Shown in pieces: positions 17,283 through 25,290 of a stretch of 35,484 nt of DNA. Below the pieces are notes generated by a model that made no database searches, was not told where the DNA came from, and saw only the letters and a program-made list of their open reading frames with translations. Source of the DNA: Loigolactobacillus iwatensis (GTDB taxonomy: Bacteria; Bacillota; Bacilli; Lactobacillales; Lactobacillaceae); the NCBI RefSeq assembly GCF_003950295.1, contig NZ_RHNP01000033.1:1-35484 (forward strand), read 5' to 3'. The translations under genes and the position numbers were made by a program. Within the stretch, counting starts at the first letter, position 1; each line of letters begins with the position of its first letter.

Positions 17283-20200
17283 TTATTCTTTTTTCTTTCT
17301 CAAAGCTACCATCGGCGCAAATAAAGCAACTAAGAACGCACCAATTAGGGCAAGGAATGATTCGTTAGCCGCGCCTGTTTGTGGCAACTTAGCCACTCCC
17401 AGCGCCGCATTAGCCTTAGTCCGTGGCGCTTGGGCCGCCTGCGCCTGGGTCAAACTTTTAGCACTAACGTTGGTCCTATTAGCTATAGCCGTCTGTTCAG
17501 TGGTCATTGCCGGTTGCGTTACGTTCGCCAAATCAGTTGGTGTTGCGGCGCCGGCGGCCGTTGAAGTCGCGGCGGTACCTGGAGTTCCCGGGGCTGTTGA
17601 GCTCGTCGCGCTACCTGGGTTGCCTGGTGCCGTTGAACTGCCTGCCGAGCCTGGGTTGCCCGGGGTAGCCGAACTCGCTGCTGATCCTGGGTTGCCTGGT
17701 GCCGTTGAACTGCCTGCCGAGCCTGGGTTGCCTGGTGCCGTTGCGTCATTTTTGGCGTAGGTGACTGTAACGGTAGCGTCGGAATCTGCCGTAGTTACAC
17801 CAACCACAGCCGCAACCTGTTTCTGATCAGGTGTATAGCCCGTAATGTCTGGTGAAACTTTGGCCGAAAAACTATCGTCACCATTTTCCGCAGTCCAGTC
17901 AGTGTAAGTGGTGTTACCCGTTACTTTATCCGTGGTTGCTGTCCGGGTGAAGGTCACGCTGTCAGTCACATCCGCTGCGGCCGTGGTCCCATCCGAATAC
18001 TGATAATGAACTGTTTGGTTAACGGTTTTACTCTCCGTCGCCGTGCTTGTGGCGTGCACAAGGTGAACCAGATAGCTTTGCGTGGTTGCACCGTCGCTAT
18101 CAAAAATAAACTGTGAACCAGGATAGTCGTTACTGACTAGTGTATAGCCGGCCAAAAGATAGCTGTTAACGCGGTCGGTCGTTAGGTAGCTGCTAGTGCC
18201 GCCACTAACTCCCGTCAGGTTATCAACGATTAGCGTTTTTCCAGTCGTATCATCAACGTAGCTCACCGTTGCACTTTGTGTATTGGCGGTGTAACTAATC
18301 TGCGTATCTGCCGTTGGTGACGTTGGTGTTGGTGGCGTGTAGCCTGCTTCAGGATCGTTAGGGTCAACTGGCGTCAAAGCCGTGCCATCGGGACCAGTTG
18401 GTGTATAACCAGGAACGTACGGAATCACGGGGTTACTTGGATCATTGGTTGGCGTGGTCACCGTACTTGGATCATTAGGGTCAGTTTGGTAGGGCGTGGT
18501 CGTTGGTTTGCCACCGTTTGGCGGTGTTACCACGTAACCGCCGACTTGGGCGTAAACTAGGGTGACCGTTTGATTCGTACTATCGTCACCATCATAATCC
18601 AACTCTTTGCTAGTGCCATCGTTTTTAAGGACGTAACCATCAACCACTTTACCAACACTGCTAAAGTCCACCGCCGTCCCCGTTTTACCGGTCAAAGTAT
18701 AGCTACTCTTGCCAGCAGAATTGGTAACAGCCTTACCCGCTTCATCCACTAAGTTCACCGTCACCGTTTGTGTATCGGCGGTGTAACTAATCTGCGTATC
18801 TGCCGTTGGTGACGTTGGTGTTGGTGGCGTGTAGCCTGCTTCAGGATCGTTAGGGTCAACTGGCGTCAAAGCCGTGCCATCGGGACCAGTTGGTGTATAA
18901 CCAGGAACGTACGGAATCACGGGGTTACTTGGATCATTGGTTGGCGTGGTCACCGTACTTGGATCATTAGGGTCAGTTTGGTAGGGCGTGGTCGTTGGTT
19001 TGCCACCGTTTGGCGGTGTTACCACGTAGCCGCCGACTTGAGCGTAAACTAACGTGACCGTTTGGTTGGTGCTATCGTTGCCATCATAGTCTAGGGCTGT
19101 GCTAGTACCATCAGTCTGCAATACGTAACCATTAACCACTTTACCAACACTACTAAAGTCTACCGCCGTGCCCGTTTTACCGGTTAAAGTATAACTACTC
19201 TTGCCAGCAGAATTCGTAACGGCCTTACCTGTTCCATCAACTAAGTTCACCGTCACCGTTTGTGTGTCCGCGGTATAACTAATTTCAGTATCCGCTGTTG
19301 GTGACGTTGGTGTTGGCGGTGTATAACCTGCTTCCGGATCGTCAGGGTCAACTGGTGTCAAGGCCGTGCCATCGGGACCAGTTGGCGTGTAACCTGGTAC
19401 GTACGGAATTACCGGATTACTTGGATCGTTAGTTGGCGTGGTCACCGTACTTGGATCATTAGGGTCAGTTTGGTACGGCGTGGTCGTTGGCGTGCCACCG
19501 TTTGGCGGTGTTACCACGTAACCACCAACTTGAGCATAAACTAACGTGACCGTTTGGTTGGTGCTATCGTCGCCATCATAGTCTAAGGCTGTGCTGGTGC
19601 CATCAGTCTGCAATACATAACCATTAACCACTTTACCCACTGAGCTAAAGTCCACCGCCGTGCCCGTTTTACCGGTTAAAGTATAACTACTCTTGCCAGC
19701 AGAATTCGTAACGGCCTTACCTGTTTCATCCACTAAGTTCACCGTCACCGTTTGTGTATCTGCGGTGTAACTAATTTCAGTATCTGCCGTTGGTGACGTT
19801 GGTGTTGGCGGTGTGTAGCCTGCTTCAGGATCGTTAGGGTCAACTGGCGTCAAGGCCGTGCCATCCGGGCCAGTTGGTGTGTATCCTGGTACGTACGGAA
19901 TTATCGGATTACTTGGATCATTAGTTGGCGTGGTGACTGTACTTGGATTATCAGGGTCAGTCTGGTACGGCGTTGTCGTTGACGTGCCACCATTTGGCGG
20001 TGTTACCACGTAGTCACCGACTTGGCTGTACTGGTAAGTGACAGTTATATTTTCGCCACCAATTGTGCCACTGGCGTTCGTTGGTAGACCAGTCAAAACA
20101 TAACCGGCAATTACGGCCGCACTAGTTTTATATGCCGCGCCATTTTCGTAGATCGTATCGTCAACACTGGCGGTTTTAATTTCTGCGCCAGTCGTCGCGT

Positions 20201-23200
20201 CAACGTACTTAGTTGTCACTACAGGTGTAATCTCCAGGTTGCCACTAATACCAACTGCTTTAACGAGCAAGTACAACGGATTGGCGGCGGCAAAATCATT
20301 CAAGCCCTGATCGCTTAATTTAACCACATAACTCCCTGGTTTTTCACTAGTAATGCCCGAAAGATCCAGGTCACCAGAACTCGTCGCAACTTCGTAATAA
20401 TTGGCGTTGGCAGTAGCGGTCCAGTCAGTGGGCACAGTATAACCAGTCGGTACGTAAACTAAATAACTAGTTGGATCCGTGCTAGTCAGGCCATCATAAA
20501 CCTTGGCCTGATTTTGAACCGTAATTGCCGTTACCTGATCGGCCACATCACTTTCGTTGACCTCTTCTTGGTAATAAACCGTGTAAGCGTTACCGGCACT
20601 AACCGTCGCTTCTGAAGCGATTGGATTAACAATCTGTGGGAAAAGCTGTGGTGTGATTACGGAACTATTCACCAAAACGTAAGTATGTCCATTCGCCACA
20701 ATCGTTGCTTGCAGCTTCGTCATCGGATCATAGGTGGTCTGGGAATCGCCAGTAAAGGTTACTGCTCCTAATTTCGTATTAGCTGGTCCCACCAAATTAT
20801 AGGTGTCTTGGACCTGGCCCGTGACAATCGTGTAAGGATAAATAAAATTAGTATAACTAGAATTAAGTACGTAAGCACCAGTAATACCAAGTGCATTGGC
20901 CACCGATGCAACGTTGGAATAGCCGCTTAAAGTAACTGCATAGTCCCCTTGCGTATACGCTGGGTCACTGGTCAAATACATTACGGATGAATCAGGTGAA
21001 CCAGCATTAGTTCCAACGTAGCCAGATGTTGTCCCAGAGTCGCCGTTTGCAACAACAGGCAGATCAAATAGGCCGCCCACCGTATTTACTGAGCCAAACT
21101 GAATTTCAAAAGTTTGCCGACCATTGTAGTCAGTCAGTTGAGTTACTGTTAGACCCGAATAAGCAACATTCCCGCTTTCCAATTCAGCAATAATGGCAGC
21201 CTTTAATGTTTCCGCCGGCGTAGGTGACTGCGTGTACTGATTGGCGGCATTCACCGTCGCAATATCAAAGCCACTAGGAATGATCACGAATTCCGTTAAA
21301 TTGGAAACTGTTAATTTACCCGCGTTATTATTCAGTAAGCGTAATTCTAAAGTTAAGCCAGAACCATCAGCGATGGTAAATGCCTGGCCTTCACTCTGAC
21401 CTTTAATGGTGACATAATAGTTGCCTGGATTAAAATGTGTTGTTGCTGTAGCTGCGGTATTGACCGTAATCGAGCCAGTCTGAACGTTGTTGCTATCAAA
21501 GGATACCGTTGGGTTGTCCGCCTTTAAAGTAGTCAAAGCGGCAGCCGTCAGAGTCACGCTATAACTGCCATCCACACCTAATTGAACGTTGGAAGTATCA
21601 AAATAAGAAATTGGAACATTGTAGACGATAGAATTCTGCCCTGTATTATCGTAAGAAACCGTCCAATCAGTTGGTGCAGTTAAACCGTCATTTAACGTCA
21701 CACTCAGCGTTGTTGGTAATTTTGTTGTGGCTGTTGCGGCCCCGACAATCACCTTGTTATTGACCATAATCGTAAAGTTGCCGGCGACCACTGCATCTGC
21801 CGTCACGGCGTAATTTGGATTAGCGGCCTGTAGATCACTCAAGCCTTGTGCGCTTAGCGTAATTGGGTAAGTCCCAATACTTTGGCTACTGACACTGGTC
21901 AAGTCGCCAGTACTAACTGGTACATCATAAGTAAGGATTGTGGAACCGGCAGTATTACTACTATCCAGCGTCCAAGTTGTTGGTGCAGTTAAGAAACTAG
22001 GTAACGTGACCTGATAGTTAGTCGGCATATTGGTTGCGTCATTATCAAAATCTTTTGACTGCGAAACAACCTTAATTGCCTGGGAAGGTACCAGGGCCTG
22101 TTTGATGGTTAACGTTCCCGCCGTCACATCGGCCATGGTAACGTCAACGCCTGGATTGGCCGCTTGAATTTCCGCCAAACCAGCCGCCGTTAGCGTAATC
22201 TTGTAAACTCCCGCATCCTGCGCCACCGCCGTTAAATCAATATCGCCAGATGCCCCAGCAATCATCGTATTATTTGTGCCGGATAAGTACCAAGAAGCCG
22301 GCGCCTTTAAATTAGAAGACAAAATAACCTGATACGTCACTGGTGTACCCGGCTGATCATTATAAGTTTTGCTGACATTGCCAATAGTAATGTTGGTTGC
22401 GACTGCAGCCGTTACCACCCGGGCCATTTTAGCCGCGGTGGCCACCACACTAGTAGCTGTTGCGGCGGAAGAAATCAATGTTTGGTTGGCGCCACTGGCC
22501 ACTAAATTATTGGCCAAATTAATTGCCGCCACTTGCTCGGCGTTATCTGTGGTTGCCGGGCTAGGAACGACTACCGTGGCCCCGCTAACATTTGCCACAT
22601 CACTAGCCGTAACGGCGGCAGTATCGCTAGCTGCACTACTGCTGGTACTTGAAGCGTTAGTTGGGTCATTTGAGACCGCTGAACTCTCGGCCGAACTGGC
22701 CGTTGAGCCAGCAACACTGCTTGGTGGCGTGGCCGTACTGGAAGCAGCCGGCGTAGTTGATGAAATACCTGAAACCAAGCTTTGATCATTAGTTGAGCCG
22801 CCACTTTGCTTTAGCGCGGAACTAGCAACACTGCTGGCGGCCGAACTCGTTGCATTGGAACCAGTAGTTCGACTGCTAGTTGTAGTCGCACTGGCGGCAC
22901 TACTTTCATTTACCGCTGAACTGGCCGTACTTTTAGCGGTGCTCTGCTTAGCAGCGGAACTGGCCGCGCTGGAAGCTGTACTTGCCTTTGCCTCAGTGCT
23001 GGTCGCACTGGTAGCGCTGCTCTGCGTGGTCGTAGAACTGGCTGCACTAGAAACCGTACTCTGACTGGCCGCCGAACTGGTGGCACCTGCCTTCAACGCC
23101 ACTGTTTTAGCGGTTAATTGATTGGCCGCAGAAGTCGCCGTCTCAGTGCTGGCCGAAGTTGCGTCACTAGTGTTACTAGTCGCCGCTTCCGTATTAGTTG

Positions 23201-23333
23201 TCAAACCAAATAGAAGCGCTGAACCCAGCGTTGCCATAGAAATACCAGTATACAACCAACGTTTGCCAGCCTTATACATTTTATAGTGTTGCTTAACATC
23301 CCGTTGCGCATTTAATAATCGACGAATTTTCAT
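17283..23333 (-). CDS. Giant cell-wall-anchored adhesin (KxYKxGKxW signal, MBG-like and MucBP-like repeats, LPxTG)
   Basis: A 2016-residue surface protein. A KxYKxGKxW signal peptide (K18-M-Y20-K21-A-G23-K24-R-W26) is followed by a hydrophobic segment with likely cleavage near A50. Residues about 51-300 are Ser/Ala/Thr-rich, likely a glycosylated stalk. Next come MBG-like repeats of about 100 residues, each ending like GVYKITLTAAGLAEIQAANP. A MucBP-type unit (TKYVDATTGAEI... ITVTYQYSQVG) follows. Then come four copies of a Pro/Thr module starting YVVTPPNGG, alternating with MucBP-like TVTVNLVDxTGKAVTNS units. Near the end are Gly-Asn-Pro-Gly-Ser repeats, LPQTG (1983-1987), a membrane segment and RKKKE, so sortase A should anchor it. 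Probable binding to mucus or host or plant glycans is inferred. Confidence 0.95.
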   Translation of the reverse strand: MKIRRLLNAQRDVKQHYKMYKAGKRWLYTGISMATLGSALLFGLTTNTEAATSNTSDATSASTETATSAANQLTAKTVALKAGATSSAASQSTVSSAASSTTTQSSATSATSTEAKASTASSAASSAAKQSTAKSTASSAVNESSAASATTTSSRTTGSNATSSAASSVASSALKQSGGSTNDQSLVSGISSTTPAASSTATPPSSVAGSTASSAESSAVSNDPTNASSTSSSAASDTAAVTASDVANVSGATVVVPSPATTDNAEQVAAINLANNLVASGANQTLISSAATATSVVATAAKMARVVTAAVATNITIGNVSKTYNDQPGTPVTYQVILSSNLKAPASWYLSGTNNTMIAGASGDIDLTAVAQDAGVYKITLTAAGLAEIQAANPGVDVTMADVTAGTLTIKQALVPSQAIKVVSQSKDFDNDATNMPTNYQVTLPSFLTAPTTWTLDSSNTAGSTILTYDVPVSTGDLTSVSSQSIGTYPITLSAQGLSDLQAANPNYAVTADAVVAGNFTIMVNNKVIVGAATATTKLPTTLSVTLNDGLTAPTDWTVSYDNTGQNSIVYNVPISYFDTSNVQLGVDGSYSVTLTAAALTTLKADNPTVSFDSNNVQTGSITVNTAATATTHFNPGNYYVTIKGQSEGQAFTIADGSGLTLELRLLNNNAGKLTVSNLTEFVIIPSGFDIATVNAANQYTQSPTPAETLKAAIIAELESGNVAYSGLTVTQLTDYNGRQTFEIQFGSVNTVGGLFDLPVVANGDSGTTSGYVGTNAGSPDSSVMYLTSDPAYTQGDYAVTLSGYSNVASVANALGITGAYVLNSSYTNFIYPYTIVTGQVQDTYNLVGPANTKLGAVTFTGDSQTTYDPMTKLQATIVANGHTYVLVNSSVITPQLFPQIVNPIASEATVSAGNAYTVYYQEEVNESDVADQVTAITVQNQAKVYDGLTSTDPTSYLVYVPTGYTVPTDWTATANANYYEVATSSGDLDLSGITSEKPGSYVVKLSDQGLNDFAAANPLYLLVKAVGISGNLEITPVVTTKYVDATTGAEIKTASVDDTIYENGAAYKTSAAVIAGYVLTGLPTNASGTIGGENITVTYQYSQVGDYVVTPPNGGTSTTTPYQTDPDNPSTVTTPTNDPSNPIIPYVPGYTPTGPDGTALTPVDPNDPEAGYTPPTPTSPTADTEISYTADTQTVTVNLVDETGKAVTNSAGKSSYTLTGKTGTAVDFSSVGKVVNGYVLQTDGTSTALDYDGDDSTNQTVTLVYAQVGGYVVTPPNGGTPTTTPYQTDPNDPSTVTTPTNDPSNPVIPYVPGYTPTGPDGTALTPVDPDDPEAGYTPPTPTSPTADTEISYTADTQTVTVNLVDGTGKAVTNSAGKSSYTLTGKTGTAVDFSSVGKVVNGYVLQTDGTSTALDYDGNDSTNQTVTLVYAQVGGYVVTPPNGGKPTTTPYQTDPNDPSTVTTPTNDPSNPVIPYVPGYTPTGPDGTALTPVDPNDPEAGYTPPTPTSPTADTQISYTADTQTVTVNLVDEAGKAVTNSAGKSSYTLTGKTGTAVDFSSVGKVVDGYVLKNDGTSKELDYDGDDSTNQTVTLVYAQVGGYVVTPPNGGKPTTTPYQTDPNDPSTVTTPTNDPSNPVIPYVPGYTPTGPDGTALTPVDPNDPEAGYTPPTPTSPTADTQISYTANTQSATVSYVDDTTGKTLIVDNLTGVSGGTSSYLTTDRVNSYLLAGYTLVSNDYPGSQFIFDSDGATTQSYLVHLVHATSTATESKTVNQTVHYQYSDGTTAAADVTDSVTFTRTATTDKVTGNTTYTDWTAENGDDSFSAKVSPDITGYTPDQKQVAAVVGVTTADSDATVTVTYAKNDATAPGNPGSAGSSTAPGNPGSAASSATPGNPGSAGSSTAPGNPGSATSSTAPGTPGTAATSTAAGAATPTDLANVTQPAMTTEQTAIANRTNVSAKSLTQAQAAQAPRTKANAALGVAKLPQTGAANESFLALIGAFLVALFAPMVALRKKKE
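17581..17745 (-). repeat. 36-bp repeats encoding the Gly-Asn-Pro-Gly-Ser wall-spanning region
   Basis: About four to five imperfect in-frame copies encode variants of PGNPGSAGSSTA, just before the LPQTG sorting region. Such low-complexity repeats span the peptidoglycan and change copy number readily. Confidence 0.85.
18290..20012 (-). repeat. 492-bp tandem repeats inside the adhesin gene
   Basis: The same segment returns at 492-bp spacing (for example GTTGGTGACG near 18313, 18805, 19297 and 19789), equal to 164 residues. There are four copies of the YVVTPPNGG...ISYTA part and three of the MucBP-like linker. Copies differ at only a few sites, so recent duplication or gene conversion is likely. 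Confidence 0.9.
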
Positions 23334-23438
23334 TATTCACTCTCCTTACTTAATTTACTATTTTCTTGAGTGCCCGCTAATTAGTTCCAATCCAAAATTA
23401 TTTTCAAAAAACTAATGCCGCCTACAGTCTAACTACAA

Positions 23439-23906
23439 TTAGGCCCCTGGGTTAGGCTGGGACCAAGAACGCAGTTGCAACATCCACTGAATTTGGTATT
23501 TATCGGTGAACATCCCCAGTTTGGCGCCCCAGCCCTGATCAGCCAAAGGCATATCGATTTTGATGGTTGGCTCACGCATTAGGCGGTCGTACAGAGCCTG
23601 TGCAGTCGCCGATTTCTGAGCATCATCGCTATCAATATCAAGCAATAGACGGGTACTGTTGGTCAAATGCTGATTTTGTTCAAAGTTGTCCGCCGCGTAA
23701 AGCCACTCACCTAAAATGGTAAATGCCGCGTGCATCGTTAACTGGGAAAAATCCACCCCACTTGGAACCTGCATGGCTTGCGCCGCCGCGGCCGTTACCG
23801 GTAGACGAACAATATTCTGGGCATCAAAAACGGTTTGATAATAAGCCAGTGCTTCCTTCGTATTAGCAAAAGTTAAATATGGATAAATTGCGCTGTGAGC
23901 CGTCAT
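23439..23906 (-). CDS. VOC-superfamily PhnB/YjdN-like protein
   Basis: A 155-residue protein of the glyoxalase/VOC fold, PhnB-like branch: YPYLTFANTKEALAYYQTVFDA at the N terminus, a MHAAFTILGEWLYAADN middle, and WGAKLGMFTDKYQIQWML at the C terminus. These proteins are small cytosolic dimers with mostly unknown substrates. Two adjacent ATGs exist. I use the second because GGAGGG then lies seven bases upstream. It is a single-gene unit with its own upstream palindrome at 23961-23990. Confidence 0.88.
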   Translation of the reverse strand: MTAHSAIYPYLTFANTKEALAYYQTVFDAQNIVRLPVTAAAAQAMQVPSGVDFSQLTMHAAFTILGEWLYAADNFEQNQHLTNSTRLLLDIDSDDAQKSATAQALYDRLMREPTIKIDMPLADQGWGAKLGMFTDKYQIQWMLQLRSWSQPNPGA

Positions 23907-23960
23907 CATAATCCCTCCATCACTGGCAGTTCATGCTGTTACACTGCCTTTTCAACTACG

Positions 23961-23990
23961 TTTACATTAAATTGATCAAGTAAATGTAAA
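23961..23990. promoter_or_regulatory. 30-bp near-palindromic operator upstream of the VOC gene
   Basis: TTTACATT and AATGTAAA arms flank a central TTGATCAA; 13 of 15 base pairs match. It lies about 55-85 bp upstream of the start and may overlap the promoter, as expected for a repressor or activator site. The regulator is not identifiable here. Confidence 0.6.
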
Positions 23991-24412
23991 ACCATTTTTT
24001 AATCACAACTAACTAAAATAGCCCTCATTAAAATCTATTATAGTCCCACTCCTAAATAAAAAAAATCAAGTTTTCAGTGACTTTCTTTTGTCTTTTGACA
24101 CTTTTTCAAGGCAAGCCTTTCTATGTCTGAATCAGTGTTGCTTATGCAAGTATACCGCTTACATACTAATAGGGACACAGCAAAAATAAATTTACCGGTC
24201 CCTGTTTCATTGACACATCTAGCGTGTTTCTTAACTATTTTTATTAAAATAGTGGTGGGAGTGGTGGAAAAAGCGGTTAGGTTCTACTCCGCAATTGGGG
24301 ATTATTATTGGCTTCGCTGACGATGTCGATCGAACTAAGATGAACCGAAGTCCGAATCGCAACCTACCTAGGAATGGTATTAGTAACCGTATTTTTCAAC
24401 GCTTGGTCAAAA
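23991..24412. other. Gene-free stretch with the left copy of a 98-bp inverted repeat
   Basis: A TATAAT (minus strand, near 24037-24042) may serve the VOC gene. Short open frames here lack ribosome binding sites. The main content is the repeat copy at 24267-24364. Confidence 0.5.
24267..24364 (+). repeat. Left copy of the 98-bp dispersed/inverted repeat
   Basis: It matches 28261-28358 in inverted orientation with about 10 mismatches in 98 bp by eye. The first 41 bp, beginning GAAAAAGCGGTTAGG, are identical. The two copies bracket the replication-gene cassette. Confidence 0.85.
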
Positions 24413-24676
24413 TTAGTCTTCTTGCGCCCCTAACATTTTTAAAACAGCTTGCGCGTTGGCCTGATTCAGGCATAGAAAACGAACAAATTCTAGAAAATTC
24501 AGCCTATCACTTTGACGGTACCACAGCTGACCAAGCCGCCCTAGCCTTTCATCTGGATACAGCTTTCGATCTAAGTAATCTTTGGGGCACCAGGCTGAGC
24601 TTTGTGGGCTTGTCATTAATGTCCCCGACGCCACACGATTGCTAGGTGCAACCTTATTAGTTTCTGTTTCTGCCAT
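24413..24676 (-). CDS. Small protein of unknown function in the replication cassette
   Basis: The 87-residue protein is not recognised. It is supported by a strong AAGGAGG nine bases before the ATG and by its place downstream of the Phd-like gene on the same strand. The N-terminal 30 residues are polar and Ser/Thr-rich. The C-terminal half (LGQLWYRQSDRLNFLEFVRFL, then QAVLKMLGAQ) looks like amphipathic helices. There is no signal peptide or membrane segment. It could be a small phage-type accessory protein. No function can be assigned. Confidence 0.55.
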   Translation of the reverse strand: MAETETNKVAPSNRVASGTLMTSPQSSAWCPKDYLDRKLYPDERLGRLGQLWYRQSDRLNFLEFVRFLCLNQANAQAVLKMLGAQED

Positions 24677-24752
24677 GGCTTAGAACCTCCTTCTAGGATC
24701 GATACATTTTGCAGTAGTTATGCAATTAATTCCTTAATTGACATTTCATCCC

Positions 24753-24935
24753 TTACAGTTTCAATTTTTCACCTAGCAAATTCTGTAGTTCCGCCTGCCA
24801 GTGATGGGCCGCCAGCAAAACGACCACGTCACCGGTACGCGTGTTGCGAATTAGCAGGCTGCCGCTGTTCCGGTCCACCTCGCGGACTAGCCGGTTGAGC
24901 TGCGTTTTGGCCTCCGTCACGGTTAATTCTTGCAT
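24753..24935 (-). CDS. Phd/YefM-like antitoxin without a partner toxin
   Basis: A 60-residue protein with the N-terminal pattern of Phd/YefM antitoxins (MQELTVTEAKTQLNRLVREV) followed by strands LLIRNTRTGDVVVLLA and a helical C terminus. Such proteins bind their own promoter and neutralise Doc or YoeB/RelE toxins. No toxin gene of this kind follows. The next gene (24413-24676) does not resemble one, although it sits in the usual toxin position. The start is fixed by AGGAGGTG in repeat unit A1. It could act only as a regulator or as an antitoxin in trans. Confidence 0.7.
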   Translation of the reverse strand: MQELTVTEAKTQLNRLVREVDRNSGSLLIRNTRTGDVVVLLAAHHWQAELQNLLGEKLKL

Positions 24936-24983
24936 GAAATCACCTCCTAGCCTTTTAGGTCTATTTTGTGCAAGCACAAAATC

Positions 24984-25037
24984 CTATTTACGGATGATGT
25001 CCATTCTCCTAGTGCAAAGCTCGCACACTCGAAACAT
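24984..25037 (-). CDS. Tiny CxxC peptide 2 (17 residues)
   Basis: The peptide MFRVCELCTRRMDIIRK has a CELC motif in a basic context. It has a near-ideal AGGAGGTG site from repeat unit A2 and shares its first 12 residues with the peptide at 25144-25233. It sits between the helicase and antitoxin genes on the same strand. It may be a real microprotein, a leader peptide, or a by-product of unit duplication. Translation is not proven. Confidence 0.4.
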   Translation of the reverse strand: MFRVCELCTRRMDIIRK

Positions 25038-25098
25038 GGCACCTCCTAGCCTTTTAGGTCTATTTTGTGCAAGCACAAAATCCTATTTACGGATGATG

Positions 25099-25198
25099 GC
25101 CACTAGCGCAACAAGTATTGTTAGCAACTTAGAACCGTTGCCTTTATTTGCTTACGTTGTCCATAGCAGTTGCCAAGCAAGCTTGGACTGCTAGTGGC
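25099..25198. mobile_element. About 100-bp insert with 8-bp terminal inverted repeats, inside the repeat array
   Basis: GCCACTAG (25099-25106) and CTAGTGGC (25191-25198) are perfect inverted ends of a segment that separates unit A2 from B2; at the equivalent A1-B1 junction only two bases intervene. An inner CCAAGC-AA-GCTTGG hairpin is present. It looks like a MITE-like insertion. No clear target-site duplication is visible. Confidence 0.4.
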
Positions 25199-25233
25199 AT
25201 TCTCCTAGTGCAAAGTTCGCACACTCGAAACAT
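25144..25233 (-). CDS. Tiny CxxC peptide 1 (29 residues)
   Basis: The peptide begins MFRVCELCTRRM, identical to peptide 2, and then reads into the 100-bp insert (PLAVQACLATAMDNVSK), gaining a third cysteine. An AGGAGGTG site from unit A3 lies at normal spacing. It follows the helicase gene by about 57 bp. The insert has therefore exchanged the C-terminal part of a duplicated microORF. Translation is plausible but unproven. Confidence 0.4.
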   Translation of the reverse strand: MFRVCELCTRRMPLAVQACLATAMDNVSK

Positions 25234-25290
25234 GGCACCTCCTAGCCTTTTAGGTCTATTTTGTACAACTCACACCTGCCAGCCCCTCAC

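Larger units (their letters stand above)
24941..25268 (-). repeat. Duplicated expression units (A/B repeats) between the helicase and antitoxin genes
   Basis: Unit A (59 bp) occurs at 24941-24999 and 25040-25098 and, shortened, at 25236-25268. Unit B (38 bp) occurs at 25002-25039 and 25198-25235. Each full A carries, on the minus strand, a perfect ATTTTGTGC/GCACAAAAT hairpin (24963-24982, 25062-25081) followed by an AGGAGGTG ribosome binding site. Each B encodes the start of a tiny CxxC peptide. The array thus multiplies a hairpin-RBS-start module. Confidence 0.85.

Noticed and set aside
17470-23064. Open frames on the other strand and other frames within the adhesin gene
   Set aside because: They are low-complexity shadows of the repetitive Ser/Ala/Thr and Gly/Pro codons, without ribosome binding sites.
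24123-24645. Plus-strand open frames of 65 and 116 codons
   Set aside because: No usable ribosome binding site; one runs through the 98-bp repeat and the other is antisense to the better-supported small gene at 24413-24676.
24941-25268. Repeats with spacers resembling a short CRISPR array
   Set aside because: The units differ in length, are composed of two alternating modules, contain ribosome binding sites and start codons, and no cas gene is present.
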